Below, one piece after another: positions 16,472 to 24,909 of a DNA stretch of 64,000 bases. The stretch covers positions 310,001 to 374,000 of the forward strand of contig FZPE01000001.1 in assembly GCA_900188465.1 (NCBI GenBank). Reading direction: 5' to 3'. The stretch is from Micrococcales bacterium KH10. Lineage in GTDB: Bacteria; Actinomycetota; Actinomycetes; Actinomycetales; Cellulomonadaceae. A program made the position numbers and the translations under genes. The notes beneath the pieces were generated by a model. It saw only the letters and a list, made by a program, of their open reading frames with translations, searched no databases and was not told the origin of the DNA. How positions within the stretch are numbered: the stretch's first letter is position 1; each line of letters starts with the position of its first letter.

Positions 16472-17917
16472 CTAGCCGCTAGTTAGGACATTGGCTCCCA
16501 GCGCATTCTTGACTTGGACGATACTGGTGGCGGCTGATCGAAGCACCCCGTCATTATTTACGATGATAGATCCCGTGTGAGTTCCCATCGCCTGCTTCGC
16601 TTTGTACCAGGGGCCGCCGCTATCGCCAAAGTCTGAAGTATATGCCTTTGAGACTGCTAGATAACAGAACCTGAGACCTAGATTAGAGTAATAGACGCAC
16701 GCTTGCGTCGCATGGATGGTCGAACAGTGACGTTTGGTGGTCATCCCAAAGCGGCACGCGTCAGCTCCCACTACTGGCTTTTTTATCGCGTTGACGTTTC
16801 TAACGTCTCCTATGTCCGCTCGGAACTTAGCCTGCGTTGCATGGCCGGAAAGAGACTTGTGGAATTGCAAGTCAAGCGTGTAGTTGCTCGTGCTCCCTGG
16901 ATACTGCGTAACATACGAGATAACGTTGTTCTGTCCGTTCCAGTACAGGCTATTGGCACAATGCCCAGCCGTAACGACCCCCTGAACTCCGCCCCGGCTA
17001 GCGCTGAAGCCCGATGTGCATTCCGGTACAGATCCAGCTTTCGTCAGTTGATACCCACCACGAACATTTGCTTCAGGACTTGCGGGTTTTCCCGTACTAG
17101 GCTCTAAGGGCTCGATCGAGATATCTGTCGGCAGCGCACCTCTGTATTGGCCTGCAATATCCCGCAACACGTCCCGTGCATCGAACCGCCCATATTTCGC
17201 TAGATCTTGCGGACGTTCGTACGCTACTTTAATAGATCCATCGCTCTCATCAAATGAAGTAAAAATGTCACGATCCTTGCCGATCCGGCTCGAGATCTCC
17301 TGCATCACCAAACCTGAGATGTCCGCTACGTCATGTTCATTAAGGCGAGCACCGTAGCGCATTTCCACGGCGAATGGTAAATGCTTCAGTTTGCTAATAA
17401 CCGACTTTGGCGGCTTCTCCACAAACGTGATTCGAGGCGCGTCTACGTCGTCACTACGCCATACCTCCGAAGCAACGAGATGTGGGAACTGTTCCGAGAT
17501 TTCGGTGACTGCATCGATAAATAGATCCGATAACTCACCCTCAAGAATAGTCTCATCCAGGCTGCGTCCCGTCACTCTTGCTATCTCACGGTAGTCATCC
17601 AGCAATACGGCAGACAATTCGCTGCTACTCGTAACAGTGGCCTCTTTGGCACGCTCACCACCCCCAACAAACTCCGAGACCAAATTAGCCTCCCGCACTA
17701 ACCCAAGTTGCGTACCTGTCGCACTCCAGACAGCGGAATCAGCCGATACATCGGCCGCTAACACAGGTTCAGATCCGACTCCACCGGATTCGGACACATC
17801 GGAACTAGCAGCAGAAGAGCCGGTAGCCGCAAGCAATCCGATTAACAACAATCCCGTAAGCCATGTGGCGATATGACGGTGCTTCCGGCGATTTCTTGAC
17901 CTCGAATCTAACGACAC
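16472..17917 (-). CDS. Secreted trypsin-like serine protease with long pro-region (S1, alpha-lytic-like)
   Basis: A 481-residue secreted protein. GTG 17917 has GAGGAAGAG at a good distance and is followed by Arg/Lys-rich residues and the hydrophobic segment WLTGLLLIGLLAAT, a clear signal peptide. A pro-region of about 250 residues precedes the protease domain. The triad is visible: His319 (GVVTAGHCA), Asp349 (YTLDLQF) and Ser433 (DFGDSGGPW), as in alpha-lytic and streptogrisin-type enzymes, which need their pro-region for folding. Cysteines pair plausibly around the His loop and before the Ser loop. It is more AT-rich than its neighbours and lies between IS elements next to a lipoprotein gene, so it is probably acquired. 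Its substrate is unknown. Confidence 0.88.
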   Translation of the reverse strand: MSLDSRSRNRRKHRHIATWLTGLLLIGLLAATGSSAASSDVSESGGVGSEPVLAADVSADSAVWSATGTQLGLVREANLVSEFVGGGERAKEATVTSSSELSAVLLDDYREIARVTGRSLDETILEGELSDLFIDAVTEISEQFPHLVASEVWRSDDVDAPRITFVEKPPKSVISKLKHLPFAVEMRYGARLNEHDVADISGLVMQEISSRIGKDRDIFTSFDESDGSIKVAYERPQDLAKYGRFDARDVLRDIAGQYRGALPTDISIEPLEPSTGKPASPEANVRGGYQLTKAGSVPECTSGFSASRGGVQGVVTAGHCANSLYWNGQNNVISYVTQYPGSTSNYTLDLQFHKSLSGHATQAKFRADIGDVRNVNAIKKPVVGADACRFGMTTKRHCSTIHATQACVYYSNLGLRFCYLAVSKAYTSDFGDSGGPWYKAKQAMGTHTGSIIVNNDGVLRSAATSIVQVKNALGANVLTSG

Positions 17918-17990
17918 TAATCTCTTCCTCTCACTTGTGACGGAACTGGATCTTTTGGAAGCTACCGAACGCGACACTGCGAAGGCACCG

Positions 17991-18464
17991 CTAGGTTGCG
18001 AGCCATCCACTATCGACCTTGCAGGATTCAGGCACGGGCTCGATAACACTCTGCCTAACGCCACCCTCCGTGACCCTGCCTCCGCCGAGACTAATCTTCG
18101 CACCAACCGAGTAGCGTTCTTCTTCATAAGATTGCTGGTCAACGTTCCATCGTAGATAGACCAGCGCATCCTCATCCCAGTGCGCATGTCCTTCATAGAA
18201 CACCGGCATGACGTGTTCATAAGTCGATGGGGTGAGCGGAACCCTCAGATATAAACACCCATTGAGAACATCGACCGTACCACTGATCGGAAGCTCGGTG
18301 CTTCCCTCCAACGGCCTCTCTGCAACATATACCTCCCCCACCGCTGGAGGAGGTTCGGGGGGATCCACCGTTGGCACACCATCGTCGGAGCATCCCGACA
18401 TCACTGACAGCATAACGAACACCATCGCCAGCCCAGACGACGTCTCAATAAATCGCCTATTCAT
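17991..18464 (-). CDS. Putative lipoprotein of unknown function
   Basis: A 157-residue protein with a signal peptide and lipobox (LSVMSGC, lipidation at Cys25), then a short Pro-rich linker (PTVDPPEPPPAV) and a small, probably beta-rich domain containing one cysteine pair (LNGCLYL and PESCKVD). I do not recognise a family. It ends 73 bp before the protease start on the same strand, so the two may be co-transcribed and act together at the cell surface, for example as a protease and its surface anchor, target or inhibitor. That link is inference from position only. Confidence 0.7.
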   Translation of the reverse strand: MNRRFIETSSGLAMVFVMLSVMSGCSDDGVPTVDPPEPPPAVGEVYVAERPLEGSTELPISGTVDVLNGCLYLRVPLTPSTYEHVMPVFYEGHAHWDEDALVYLRWNVDQQSYEEERYSVGAKISLGGGRVTEGGVRQSVIEPVPESCKVDSGWLAT

Positions 18465-18587
18465 GCATTGGACTTTACACCTCAGGGGACACTTTGCAAC
18501 ATGGTTCGGCGTACGAAATGTTTATTGATCTCGTGGCCAGGTGCGTACCTCACATGTTTAGATCGCGTCTTTCTACGCGGGTTTGGT

Positions 18588-20047
18588 GGCTCTTTGGACA
18601 TCTGGTGGGGGTTTATGGGGTGAGTCCTCCGGCGGCGAGGAGCATGCGTAGCCTGTAGTTTTCGCGGTTGCGGAACCCGCGGGCGAGGCGGCGGTGGAGT
18701 TCGATGATTCCGTTGATGGCCTCGGTTCCTTCGTTGTTCGCCCGGCTGGTGGTGAAGTAGGCCAGGAACGCGTCGCGCCATCGGAGCAGGGTGCGTCCCA
18801 GTCGGGCTATCTCGGGGATCGGGCAGGTGTGGAACGTTGCGGGGGCTTTCTTTGCAGTCCGCCGACCCTGGGCCAGGTCCCTGTGGTGGTAGGCGGAGCG
18901 CAGTTCTTGTGCGCATTGCCATGCGGCGAACACTTCGATGTGAGCCTCATCAGCCTCGATCGCTACGACCAGTCGCGCGCGTTGTTTGTCGGTGAGGTTC
19001 TCGGCCCCGGCACGCAAGATGGTTTGGATCCCGAACAGTGGGTCGCCCTTGCGTCCGCGGTGGCCGAGGGTGTCTTGTTGGACGCGGCGGCGGACCTCGT
19101 CGACAGCGGTAGTAGCGAGTTTGACGACGTGGAACGCATCGAGCACTGCGATGGCATCTTCGAGTTTGTCATCGATCGCGCTCTTGTAGCCGGCGAACGG
19201 GTCCAGCGCAGCGACTTTTACGTTACGGCGAAAGCTGTCACCGCGGCGATCGAGCCAGTCCTTGTAGACCTTCCCCGAGCGGCCGGGTACCAGATCCAGC
19301 AGCCGGGCGCGTGTTTTCCCGTGGCTGTCGCGGGTCAGATCGACCATACCGGTCAGTTCCTACGGACCCCGCTTGCGGGGGTCGACGTGATGCCAGATAT
19401 GCTCATCGACCCCGAGGGTAGTCACGTTCTTAAACCGGGACTCGTCAGCCGCCAGACGCTGCAACTCGGGCTCGACCGCTCGCCACACTGTTTTCCATGA
19501 TGTCCCGAGTTGGCGAGCCAGGCCATGGACGGTCGCGTGCTCGCGGCGCAACTTGCCCGACCGCCCAGTCGACAGCACGCTTCGTGATCGACCCGCGCGT
19601 GGCAACTAGCGTCGGGATTTGCTCGACGAACGTCTTCTTCACGCACCGGTCGTCATCGCACCGCCACACCCGCTGGCGCCACACGATGCGCACCCGCGTC
19701 CTTGCTGGCACGTCGTGCAGTACCCGTCGGCGCCGACCACGACCCAGCGCGATAACTCCGCAGGCCGGACACCCCATCGGCGAAGCAACACTCGAAACCG
19801 TGACCACGACCAGCCCGTCACTACGTTCCACGTGCTCAACATGCACACCGTCCAGACCAAGCAGAAGATCACAGCGCGAACACGGCAAAGAAGAAGCGCG
19901 CAAGTCAACACGCCCCAAAGTAGGGTGAAACACGTCGAGGTCCTCGTAGTAGATCAACTTGTTAGCGCTTCTGATCCTCGGGGACCTCGACCCCTACCGT
20001 CGAATCACCACGCCAACACCATCACCCCACCAGATGTCCGAAGAGCC
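18588..20047 (-). mobile_element. Decayed ISL3-family element
   Basis: Inverted ends GGCTCTTTGGACATCTGGTG (18588-18607, continuing GGG) and the complement of GGCTCTTCGGACATCTGGTG (to 20047) differ at one base over 23. No clear 8-bp target duplication is seen. It contains a single broken transposase gene. Its right end abuts a truncated reading frame at 20048-20194. Confidence 0.88.
18613..19957 (-). pseudogene. ISL3-family transposase, inactivated
   Basis: Three collinear pieces make up an ISL3 transposase. The N-terminal piece (start ATG 19957) has the zinc-ribbon-like region CPACGVIALG and CDDDRCVKKTF. A one-base shift near 19550-19554 moves the frame to LRREHATVHGLARQLGTSWK, which continues to LGVDEHIWHHVD. 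An in-frame TAG at 19360-19362 then interrupts Arg-Gly-Pro-stop-Glu-Leu-Thr-Gly, where relatives have a sense codon. The rest reads normally with DPFAGYKSAID, DAFHVVKLA and the C-terminal NNEGTEAINGIIELHRRLARG. Two separate lesions mean it cannot be made as an active enzyme. Confidence 0.88.
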
Positions 20048-20194
20048 GCTTTTCTCATCCAACAAGGAAAGATCAAAGGCGCATACTGGCACTTCTATGC
20101 CAGTGATGTGTCCAACACGATCGGCCCGTCTCCGCAGGTCATCAAACTACTCGAACACCACAAGATTCCGTTCACGATTCACTTTCCCAAGTAG
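20048..20194 (+). pseudogene. C-terminal fragment, possibly of a polymorphic toxin
   Basis: Directly outside the ISL3 right end, a 48-codon open stretch reads AAFLIQQGKIKGAYWHFYAS, then a GPSPQVIKLLEHHKIPF block, and ends with a stop. The pattern of a Trp-His-Phe core, Gly-Pro-Ser and a terminal Leu-Leu-x-x-x-x-Ile-x-Phe helix is like the tails of restriction-endonuclease-fold toxins at the ends of polymorphic secreted proteins. I recall this from memory and am not certain. The 5' part of the gene is missing, presumably removed when the ISL3 element inserted or recombined. There is no immunity gene next to it. Confidence 0.4.
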
Positions 20195-20302
20195 CCGTGG
20201 TATTTCATAGCCTCGGCCATCAGGTCTCACCGACCCGACGGACTCAGTTCGACAGGCCCAGAGCGGTATACGACTCGCTACTCGACCGTCGATAAAGAGA
20301 AG

Positions 20303-20632
20303 TCAGACGTTGAACCCCAGGGCACGCAGTTGGTCGCGGCCGTCGGGGGTGATCTTCTCCGGGCCCCACGGCGGCATCCATACCCAGTTGATCTGCATGT
20401 CATCGACAACATCCGCCAATGCGGAACGCGCCTGATCTTCAATCACGTCGGTCAGCGGGCAGGCCGCCGATGTCAGCGTCATATCGATCAGTGCAGTGTT
20501 CTCGTCTGTGACGTCTAGCCCGTAGAGCAGACCGAGGTCGACGATGTTGATACCCAGCTCAGGGTCGATGACATCCTTGAGCGCTTCTTCCACATCGACC
20601 AGTGATGCCTTGGGGGTGGATGACTCAGCCAT
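20303..20632 (-). CDS. sufT: SufT-like metal-sulfur cluster assembly protein (MIP18/PaaD family)
   Basis: A 109-residue MIP18-family protein with DVIDPELGINIVDLGLLY at the N-terminus, the LTSAACPLTDVI block with its conserved Cys, and WMPPWGPEKI. Such proteins help Fe-S cluster transfer. It is the last gene of the suf operon; its ATG overlaps the end of sufU and has AAGGAG five bases upstream. The longer reading from TTG 20647 would place the start inside that ribosome site, so it is rejected. Confidence 0.92.
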   Translation of the reverse strand: MAESSTPKASLVDVEEALKDVIDPELGINIVDLGLLYGLDVTDENTALIDMTLTSAACPLTDVIEDQARSALADVVDDMQINWVWMPPWGPEKITPDGRDQLRALGFNV

Positions 20633-21116
20633 GTCGTTCTCCTTCAACTGGGGTGGCTTTCAACAGTGCGTCACGCAGGGCGATCCACGCAAGTAGGGCG
20701 CATTTGACTCGGGCAGGGAACTTGGACACGCCGGCAAATGCCGCCGCATCACCAAGTTGCTCTTCAACCTGCGGATCGACCGTACCGCCGCGAGTATCCA
20801 TCAGACTGCGGAAAGCAGCCGCCAAATCCTCGACCTGCGTCAATGTCTGTCCAATGACAAGTTCAGTCATCACAGAACTGGACGCCTGGGAAATGGAACA
20901 ACCCTGTCCTTCCCAACTCACATCGAGGATCCGAACGTCTCCTGATCGATCACGCATCACATGGGCTCGTAACGTGATCTCGTCACCGCAGGTCGGGTTG
21001 ACCTGATGGGACTGCGCTACCCCACCGTCCTGCAACGAACCGATGAGCCCTCGCCCCTGCGGGTTACGAGCGTGGTCCAAGATGATCTGTCGGTAAAGAT
21101 CCTGTAGATCAGCCAT
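20625..21116 (-). CDS. sufU: SufU, zinc-dependent sulfurtransferase for SufS
   Basis: A 163-residue IscU-like protein of the SufU type. Ligands Cys43 (NPTCGDE), Asp45, Cys73 (GQGCSIS) and Cys139 (ARVKCALLAW) match the zinc-binding set, and the region between Cys73 and Cys139 has the SufU-specific insertion. SufU takes persulfide sulfur from SufS. The ATG lies inside the end of sufS (8-bp overlap), so the two are translationally coupled, which fits their partnership. The reading frame is open a little further upstream but this start gives the family N-terminus MADLQDLYRQII. Confidence 0.95.
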   Translation of the reverse strand: MADLQDLYRQIILDHARNPQGRGLIGSLQDGGVAQSHQVNPTCGDEITLRAHVMRDRSGDVRILDVSWEGQGCSISQASSSVMTELVIGQTLTQVEDLAAAFRSLMDTRGGTVDPQVEEQLGDAAAFAGVSKFPARVKCALLAWIALRDALLKATPVEGERHG

Positions 21117-22410
21117 ATGCTTCACCCACTTTGAAGAAGTCACGAACGGTGCTCAGCGCAGTGGCAAAGCACTCCACATCGTGCTCGTTCGTGTAGAGCG
21201 AAGCTGATACCCGGGCCGTCGCTGCCACACCGAATCGGCGATGCAGTGGCTGAGCACAGTGATGTCCGACACGCACCGCGACGCCAGCGTCATCAAGCAC
21301 CTGACCTACGTCGTGCGCGTGGACTCCATCCACTACAAACGACACTACCGCGATGCGGTCCTGCGGGTCAGTCGGGCCGATAACCCGTACCCCTTCAATG
21401 GCAACCGCACTCAGCAGTGCCGCCGCGAGCTCGGCTTCATGAGCGGCCACTTTCGCCATGCCCAATTCGCTCAGGTACTGCGCAGCCACACCGAAGGCGA
21501 TGGCCTGCGCTACCGGCTGGGTTCCGGCCTCAAAGCGTCCTGGCGGCGGCGCGAACGTCGCCTCGGTCATGGTCACTACCTCGACCATGGAGCCGCCCGT
21601 TGTCACCGGGGGCAGGTCAGCGAGCAGATCACGTTTCCCATACAGAGCGCCAATACCGGTGGGACCGAACATCTTGTGCGCGGAAAAGGCTGCGAAGTCC
21701 ACATCTAGGTCGCGGAAATTGACCGGCAGGTGCGGCACCGACTGGCAGGCATCGAGAACCACATAGGCACCGACCTCATGAGCCCGAGCCACCACGGGAG
21801 CCAGATCGGTGATCGCTCCAGTCACATTCGACACATGCGTGATCGCCACGATACGAGTGCGGTCCGTGATGACTGTGGCTGACTCGTCAACCCGAACTCG
21901 TCCCTGCTCATCGACCCCGAACCAGCGCAGCACCGCCCCGGTTCGCGCCGCGAGTTGCTGCCACGGGATGAGGTTAGCGTGGTGTTCGGCTTCGCTCACC
22001 ACAATTTCGTCACCTGGTTGCAGCGCAAATCGCTGCGCAGCGCTTGGACCGATTCCTGCCGTGGCATTCGCAAAACCATAAGCGACGAGGTTAATCGCGG
22101 CAGTGGCGCCCGATGTCCAGACCAACTCGTCGGCCTCGACCCCGACAAACGACGCCACCTGCCCCCGCGCGCTTTCAAAGGCCATAGTGGCTTCGTTGCT
22201 CAGGGAGTGCGCGCCACGGTGCACTGCGGCATTGCGCATGATGTAGAAGTCTTGTTCCGCATCGAGCACCGGATCTGGCTTTTGCGAGGTCGCCGCCGAA
22301 TCAAGGTAGACAAGGTCCTGGCCACCTGGCGTTGGACGCGCCAGCAGTGGAAAGTCGGCACGGATACGCGCTAACTCGCCTCGATCAAGAGTTTCTGCTT
22401 TGTCGACCAT
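21109..22410 (-). CDS. sufS: Cysteine desulfurase SufS
   Basis: A 433-residue PLP enzyme that supplies sulfur for Fe-S clusters. The PLP lysine is Lys246 (FSAHKMFGPTGIGALYG) and the persulfide cysteine is Cys385 (VGHHCAQPLHRRF), the short-loop type II signature. The His of SEAEHHANLIPW and the LDACQSVPHL block are also present. It therefore looks fully active, in contrast to the desulfurase-like protein at 954-2099. The start is ATG 22410; the frame runs further upstream through sufC but that is a shadow. Confidence 0.96.
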   Translation of the reverse strand: MVDKAETLDRGELARIRADFPLLARPTPGGQDLVYLDSAATSQKPDPVLDAEQDFYIMRNAAVHRGAHSLSNEATMAFESARGQVASFVGVEADELVWTSGATAAINLVAYGFANATAGIGPSAAQRFALQPGDEIVVSEAEHHANLIPWQQLAARTGAVLRWFGVDEQGRVRVDESATVITDRTRIVAITHVSNVTGAITDLAPVVARAHEVGAYVVLDACQSVPHLPVNFRDLDVDFAAFSAHKMFGPTGIGALYGKRDLLADLPPVTTGGSMVEVVTMTEATFAPPPGRFEAGTQPVAQAIAFGVAAQYLSELGMAKVAAHEAELAAALLSAVAIEGVRVIGPTDPQDRIAVVSFVVDGVHAHDVGQVLDDAGVAVRVGHHCAQPLHRRFGVAATARVSASLYTNEHDVECFATALSTVRDFFKVGEAYG

Positions 22411-22456
22411 GTGGACCAGGACCTTGCCGCCTATCAGGGATGTTCTATCGCGTTTC

Positions 22457-23218
22457 TCAGGCGCTAGCGGAGGTGACGTAACGGTCGTAGCCCTCTGCTT
22501 CGAGACGTTCCGCCAGTTCCGGTCCGCCTTCTTCTGCCACACGTCCTGCGACGAACACATGCACGAAGTCTGGCTTGATGTATCGCAGGATGCGGGTGTA
22601 GTGCGTGATGAGCAGCAGTCCCAGACCGGTGTTGTCCTTGGCACGGTTGACGCCCTCAGAAACAACACGCAGCGCGTCGACGTCCAAACCGGAGTCGGTC
22701 TCGTCCAAAACAGCGATCTTCGGCTGCAGCAGTTCAAGCTGAAGGATCTCGTGGCGCTTCTTCTCGCCACCGGAGAAGCCCTCGTTAACCGACCGATCGG
22801 CAAAAGACTCGTCCATGCGCAGTCCGGTCATAGCCGTCTTGACATCCTTGACCCAGGTGCGCAACTTGGGTGCTTCGCCGTCAATGGCAGTCTTTGCGGT
22901 ACGCAGGAAGTTCGACACAGAGACACCAGGAACCTCGACCGGGTACTGCATGGCCAGGAACATACCGGCACGAGCGCGCTCGTCCACCGACATCTCCAGC
23001 ACATCTTCACCGTCCAAAGTGACCGTACCCTGGGTGATTTCGTACTTGGGGTGTCCGGCGAGCGAGTACGCCAGAGTGGACTTACCGGAACCATTCGGTC
23101 CCATGATGGCGTGGGTCTCGCCGCTGTTGACGGTCAGGTCGACGCCGCGCAGGATCGGCTTGGGGCCTTCCTTCGTCTCGACTTGCACGTGCAGGTCGCG
23201 GATCTCGAGGGTGGACAT
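22457..23218 (-). CDS. sufC: SufC ATPase of the SufBCD scaffold
   Basis: A 253-residue ABC-type ATPase. Walker A is GPNGSGKSTLAYSLAGHP, the signature is GFSGGEKKRHEILQLELL, Walker B is AVLDETDSGLDVDAL and the H-loop ITHYTRILRY. SufC drives conformational change in SufB/SufD during cluster assembly. The ATG at 23218 has AAGGAG five bases upstream. It lies between the Rieske gene and sufS. Confidence 0.97.
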   Translation of the reverse strand: MSTLEIRDLHVQVETKEGPKPILRGVDLTVNSGETHAIMGPNGSGKSTLAYSLAGHPKYEITQGTVTLDGEDVLEMSVDERARAGMFLAMQYPVEVPGVSVSNFLRTAKTAIDGEAPKLRTWVKDVKTAMTGLRMDESFADRSVNEGFSGGEKKRHEILQLELLQPKIAVLDETDSGLDVDALRVVSEGVNRAKDNTGLGLLLITHYTRILRYIKPDFVHVFVAGRVAEEGGPELAERLEAEGYDRYVTSASA

Positions 23219-23263
23219 CAATACTCCTTGGTGGTTATGTGAAGAAAAATCTATGTTCTGGGG

Positions 23264-23590
23264 TTAGTCGATATCGACGAGGACGTCGTTGCCATCAATA
23301 CTGACGGGGTAGACGTTGACTGGTTGGGACGCAGGCGGCGTGGTCGGCTGGCCGGTCTTGAGGTCGAATACTGAGCCGTGAAGCCAGCATTCGATCATGC
23401 AGCCTTCCACCTCGCCATCAGACAGGGACACTGCACCGTGAGTGCACATGTCGTCGATAGCGTGCCACTCGCCGTCCGAGTCGCGCACGACGGCAACGTC
23501 GACGGGTGAACCATCAGCAGCGGTCAGTTCGACCGCCAATGCTGATTCCGGTTCCAGATCCGTCACGTCACAGGCGTACTGTGCGGTCAT
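23264..23590 (-). CDS. Rieske-type [2Fe-2S] ferredoxin in the suf operon
   Basis: A 108-residue Rieske protein with both ligand loops, CTHGAVSL and CWLHGSVFD, and a Cys in between (EGCMIE). It is the soluble biphenyl-dioxygenase ferredoxin type, as often found between sufD and sufC in actinobacteria. It probably provides electrons or is itself an early cluster acceptor. It overlaps sufD by four bases (ATGA), so it is part of the operon. Confidence 0.93.
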   Translation of the reverse strand: MTAQYACDVTDLEPESALAVELTAADGSPVDVAVVRDSDGEWHAIDDMCTHGAVSLSDGEVEGCMIECWLHGSVFDLKTGQPTTPPASQPVNVYPVSIDGNDVLVDID

Positions 23591-24813
23591 GCGGACACAC
23601 TCTCGACGAGGTCTGTCGGCGTACCGACGGCAACGGCGAGCTCCTTCTCGATGGACTCGAGCAGGCGCGCTTCGATAGCCGGGATGCCGATCTCGCGGAC
23701 GAGTTCGGCGAAGAATCCGTGCACCACGAGGCGGCGCGCTTCAGCCTCGGGGATGCCGCGAGCCTGCAAGTAGAACAACTGCTCGTCATCGAAGCGGCCG
23801 GTAGCCGATGCGTGTCCAGCACCTTCGATCTCACCGGTTTCGATCTCCAGGTTCGGAACCGAGTCGGCCCGGGTTCCTTCGGTCAGCAGCAGATTACGGT
23901 TCAGCTCGTAGGTGTCGGTACCTTCCGCGATAGCGCGGATCAGCACGTCGCCAATCCATACCGAGTGCGCTCCGTCACCTTGGAGAGCGCCCTTGTAGGT
24001 GGCGCGCGACCGGGCGCGAGGTACGGCGTGGTCCACGAAGAGGCGGTGCTCTTGGTGCTGCCCCGCATCAGTGAAGTAAGCACCGATCAACTCGAGGTTG
24101 GCGCCTTCCCCGACCAACTGTCCGTTGACTCCGATGCGCACGAGTTCACCGCCGAAGGTCATCACCACGTGCTTAAGCGAAGCGTCCTTGGCCACGCGCA
24201 AGTTGTTCTCCGCGAGGTGGATCGCCTTGTCGTCCCAGTCCTGAACGGATACGAAGGTCACATTCGCGCCTTCGGCCACATCGACCGCGACATAAGCGCT
24301 GTACTGAGCTTGTCCAGAGTGGGTCAGCACGATAGAAGCCTGTGCGTTGGCACCGACCTCGACCAGAATCTGCCCCCACACCACCTGGTCATCACCGGTG
24401 CCATTCAGATCGATGATGACAGGTTCTTCGGAAGCGAACTCCGCCGGAACGCTGACCAAGATCGCGCCCTCAGACAGGCTGGTCGCGCCTGCCGCGGGGC
24501 GATCCCCCGGCGTCAGAGCCAGTTTGGCTCGCGCTTCTTCGTCTGAGATCTCTGAGATGCTCACGTCTTGCGGAAGCGAGGTCTGCCATGACATGTGTGC
24601 GGACGACGGCTCTGCCGCGAAGATCTTGGCGAGTTTCTTGATCGGGGTGAAACGCCATTCTTCCTCTCGGCCGTGCGGGACAGGAAAATCAGCGACGTCG
24701 AACGACGTGGTGCGCTCCGCACGGTCGGTTTGCGGGATTACGGCACCGTGGCTGTGTGCGCCGTCGAGTTCGGCACGGGTGTGATCAGTCGAAAGACTCA
24801 CAGTTTTACTCAC
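23587..24813 (-). CDS. sufD: SufD, Fe-S cluster scaffold subunit
   Basis: A 408-residue beta-helical scaffold protein that pairs with SufB and SufC. The N-terminal VPHGREEEWRFTPI block, the central beta-helix and the C-terminal block DDEQLFYLQARGIPEAEAR with LVVHGFFAELVREIG are typical. It begins with GTG. It follows sufB after a 96-bp gap that holds a dispersed-type repeat (24850-24881). Confidence 0.95.
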   Translation of the reverse strand: MSKTVSLSTDHTRAELDGAHSHGAVIPQTDRAERTTSFDVADFPVPHGREEEWRFTPIKKLAKIFAAEPSSAHMSWQTSLPQDVSISEISDEEARAKLALTPGDRPAAGATSLSEGAILVSVPAEFASEEPVIIDLNGTGDDQVVWGQILVEVGANAQASIVLTHSGQAQYSAYVAVDVAEGANVTFVSVQDWDDKAIHLAENNLRVAKDASLKHVVMTFGGELVRIGVNGQLVGEGANLELIGAYFTDAGQHQEHRLFVDHAVPRARSRATYKGALQGDGAHSVWIGDVLIRAIAEGTDTYELNRNLLLTEGTRADSVPNLEIETGEIEGAGHASATGRFDDEQLFYLQARGIPEAEARRLVVHGFFAELVREIGIPAIEARLLESIEKELAVAVGTPTDLVESVSA

Positions 24814-24849
24814 ATTCGGTTCATTTGATAGTGGAAGACCCAGTTGGGT

Positions 24850-24881
24850 GGTCTCGATGCGCTTCGCTACTCGACCAGCGG
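24850..24881. repeat. Intergenic repeat of actinobacterial type between sufB and sufD
   Basis: The stretch reads GGTCTCGATGCGCTTCGCTA followed by CTCGACCAGCGG. It resembles the interspersed GGTCTCGATACGC...CTACTCGACCAGCGG repeat seen between genes in many actinobacteria. A degenerate relative (CGACTCGCTACTCGACCGTC) occurs at about 20270-20289 downstream of sufT. Confidence 0.5.
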
Positions 24882-24909
24882 GAGGAGCGCTGCGAATCGA
24901 CCTGGAGGT

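Noticed and set aside
19619-20047. Upstream continuation of the toxin-like tail through the ISL3 element on the plus strand
   Set aside because: That part of the frame is antisense to the ISL3 transposase, so only the portion after the right terminal repeat can be native.
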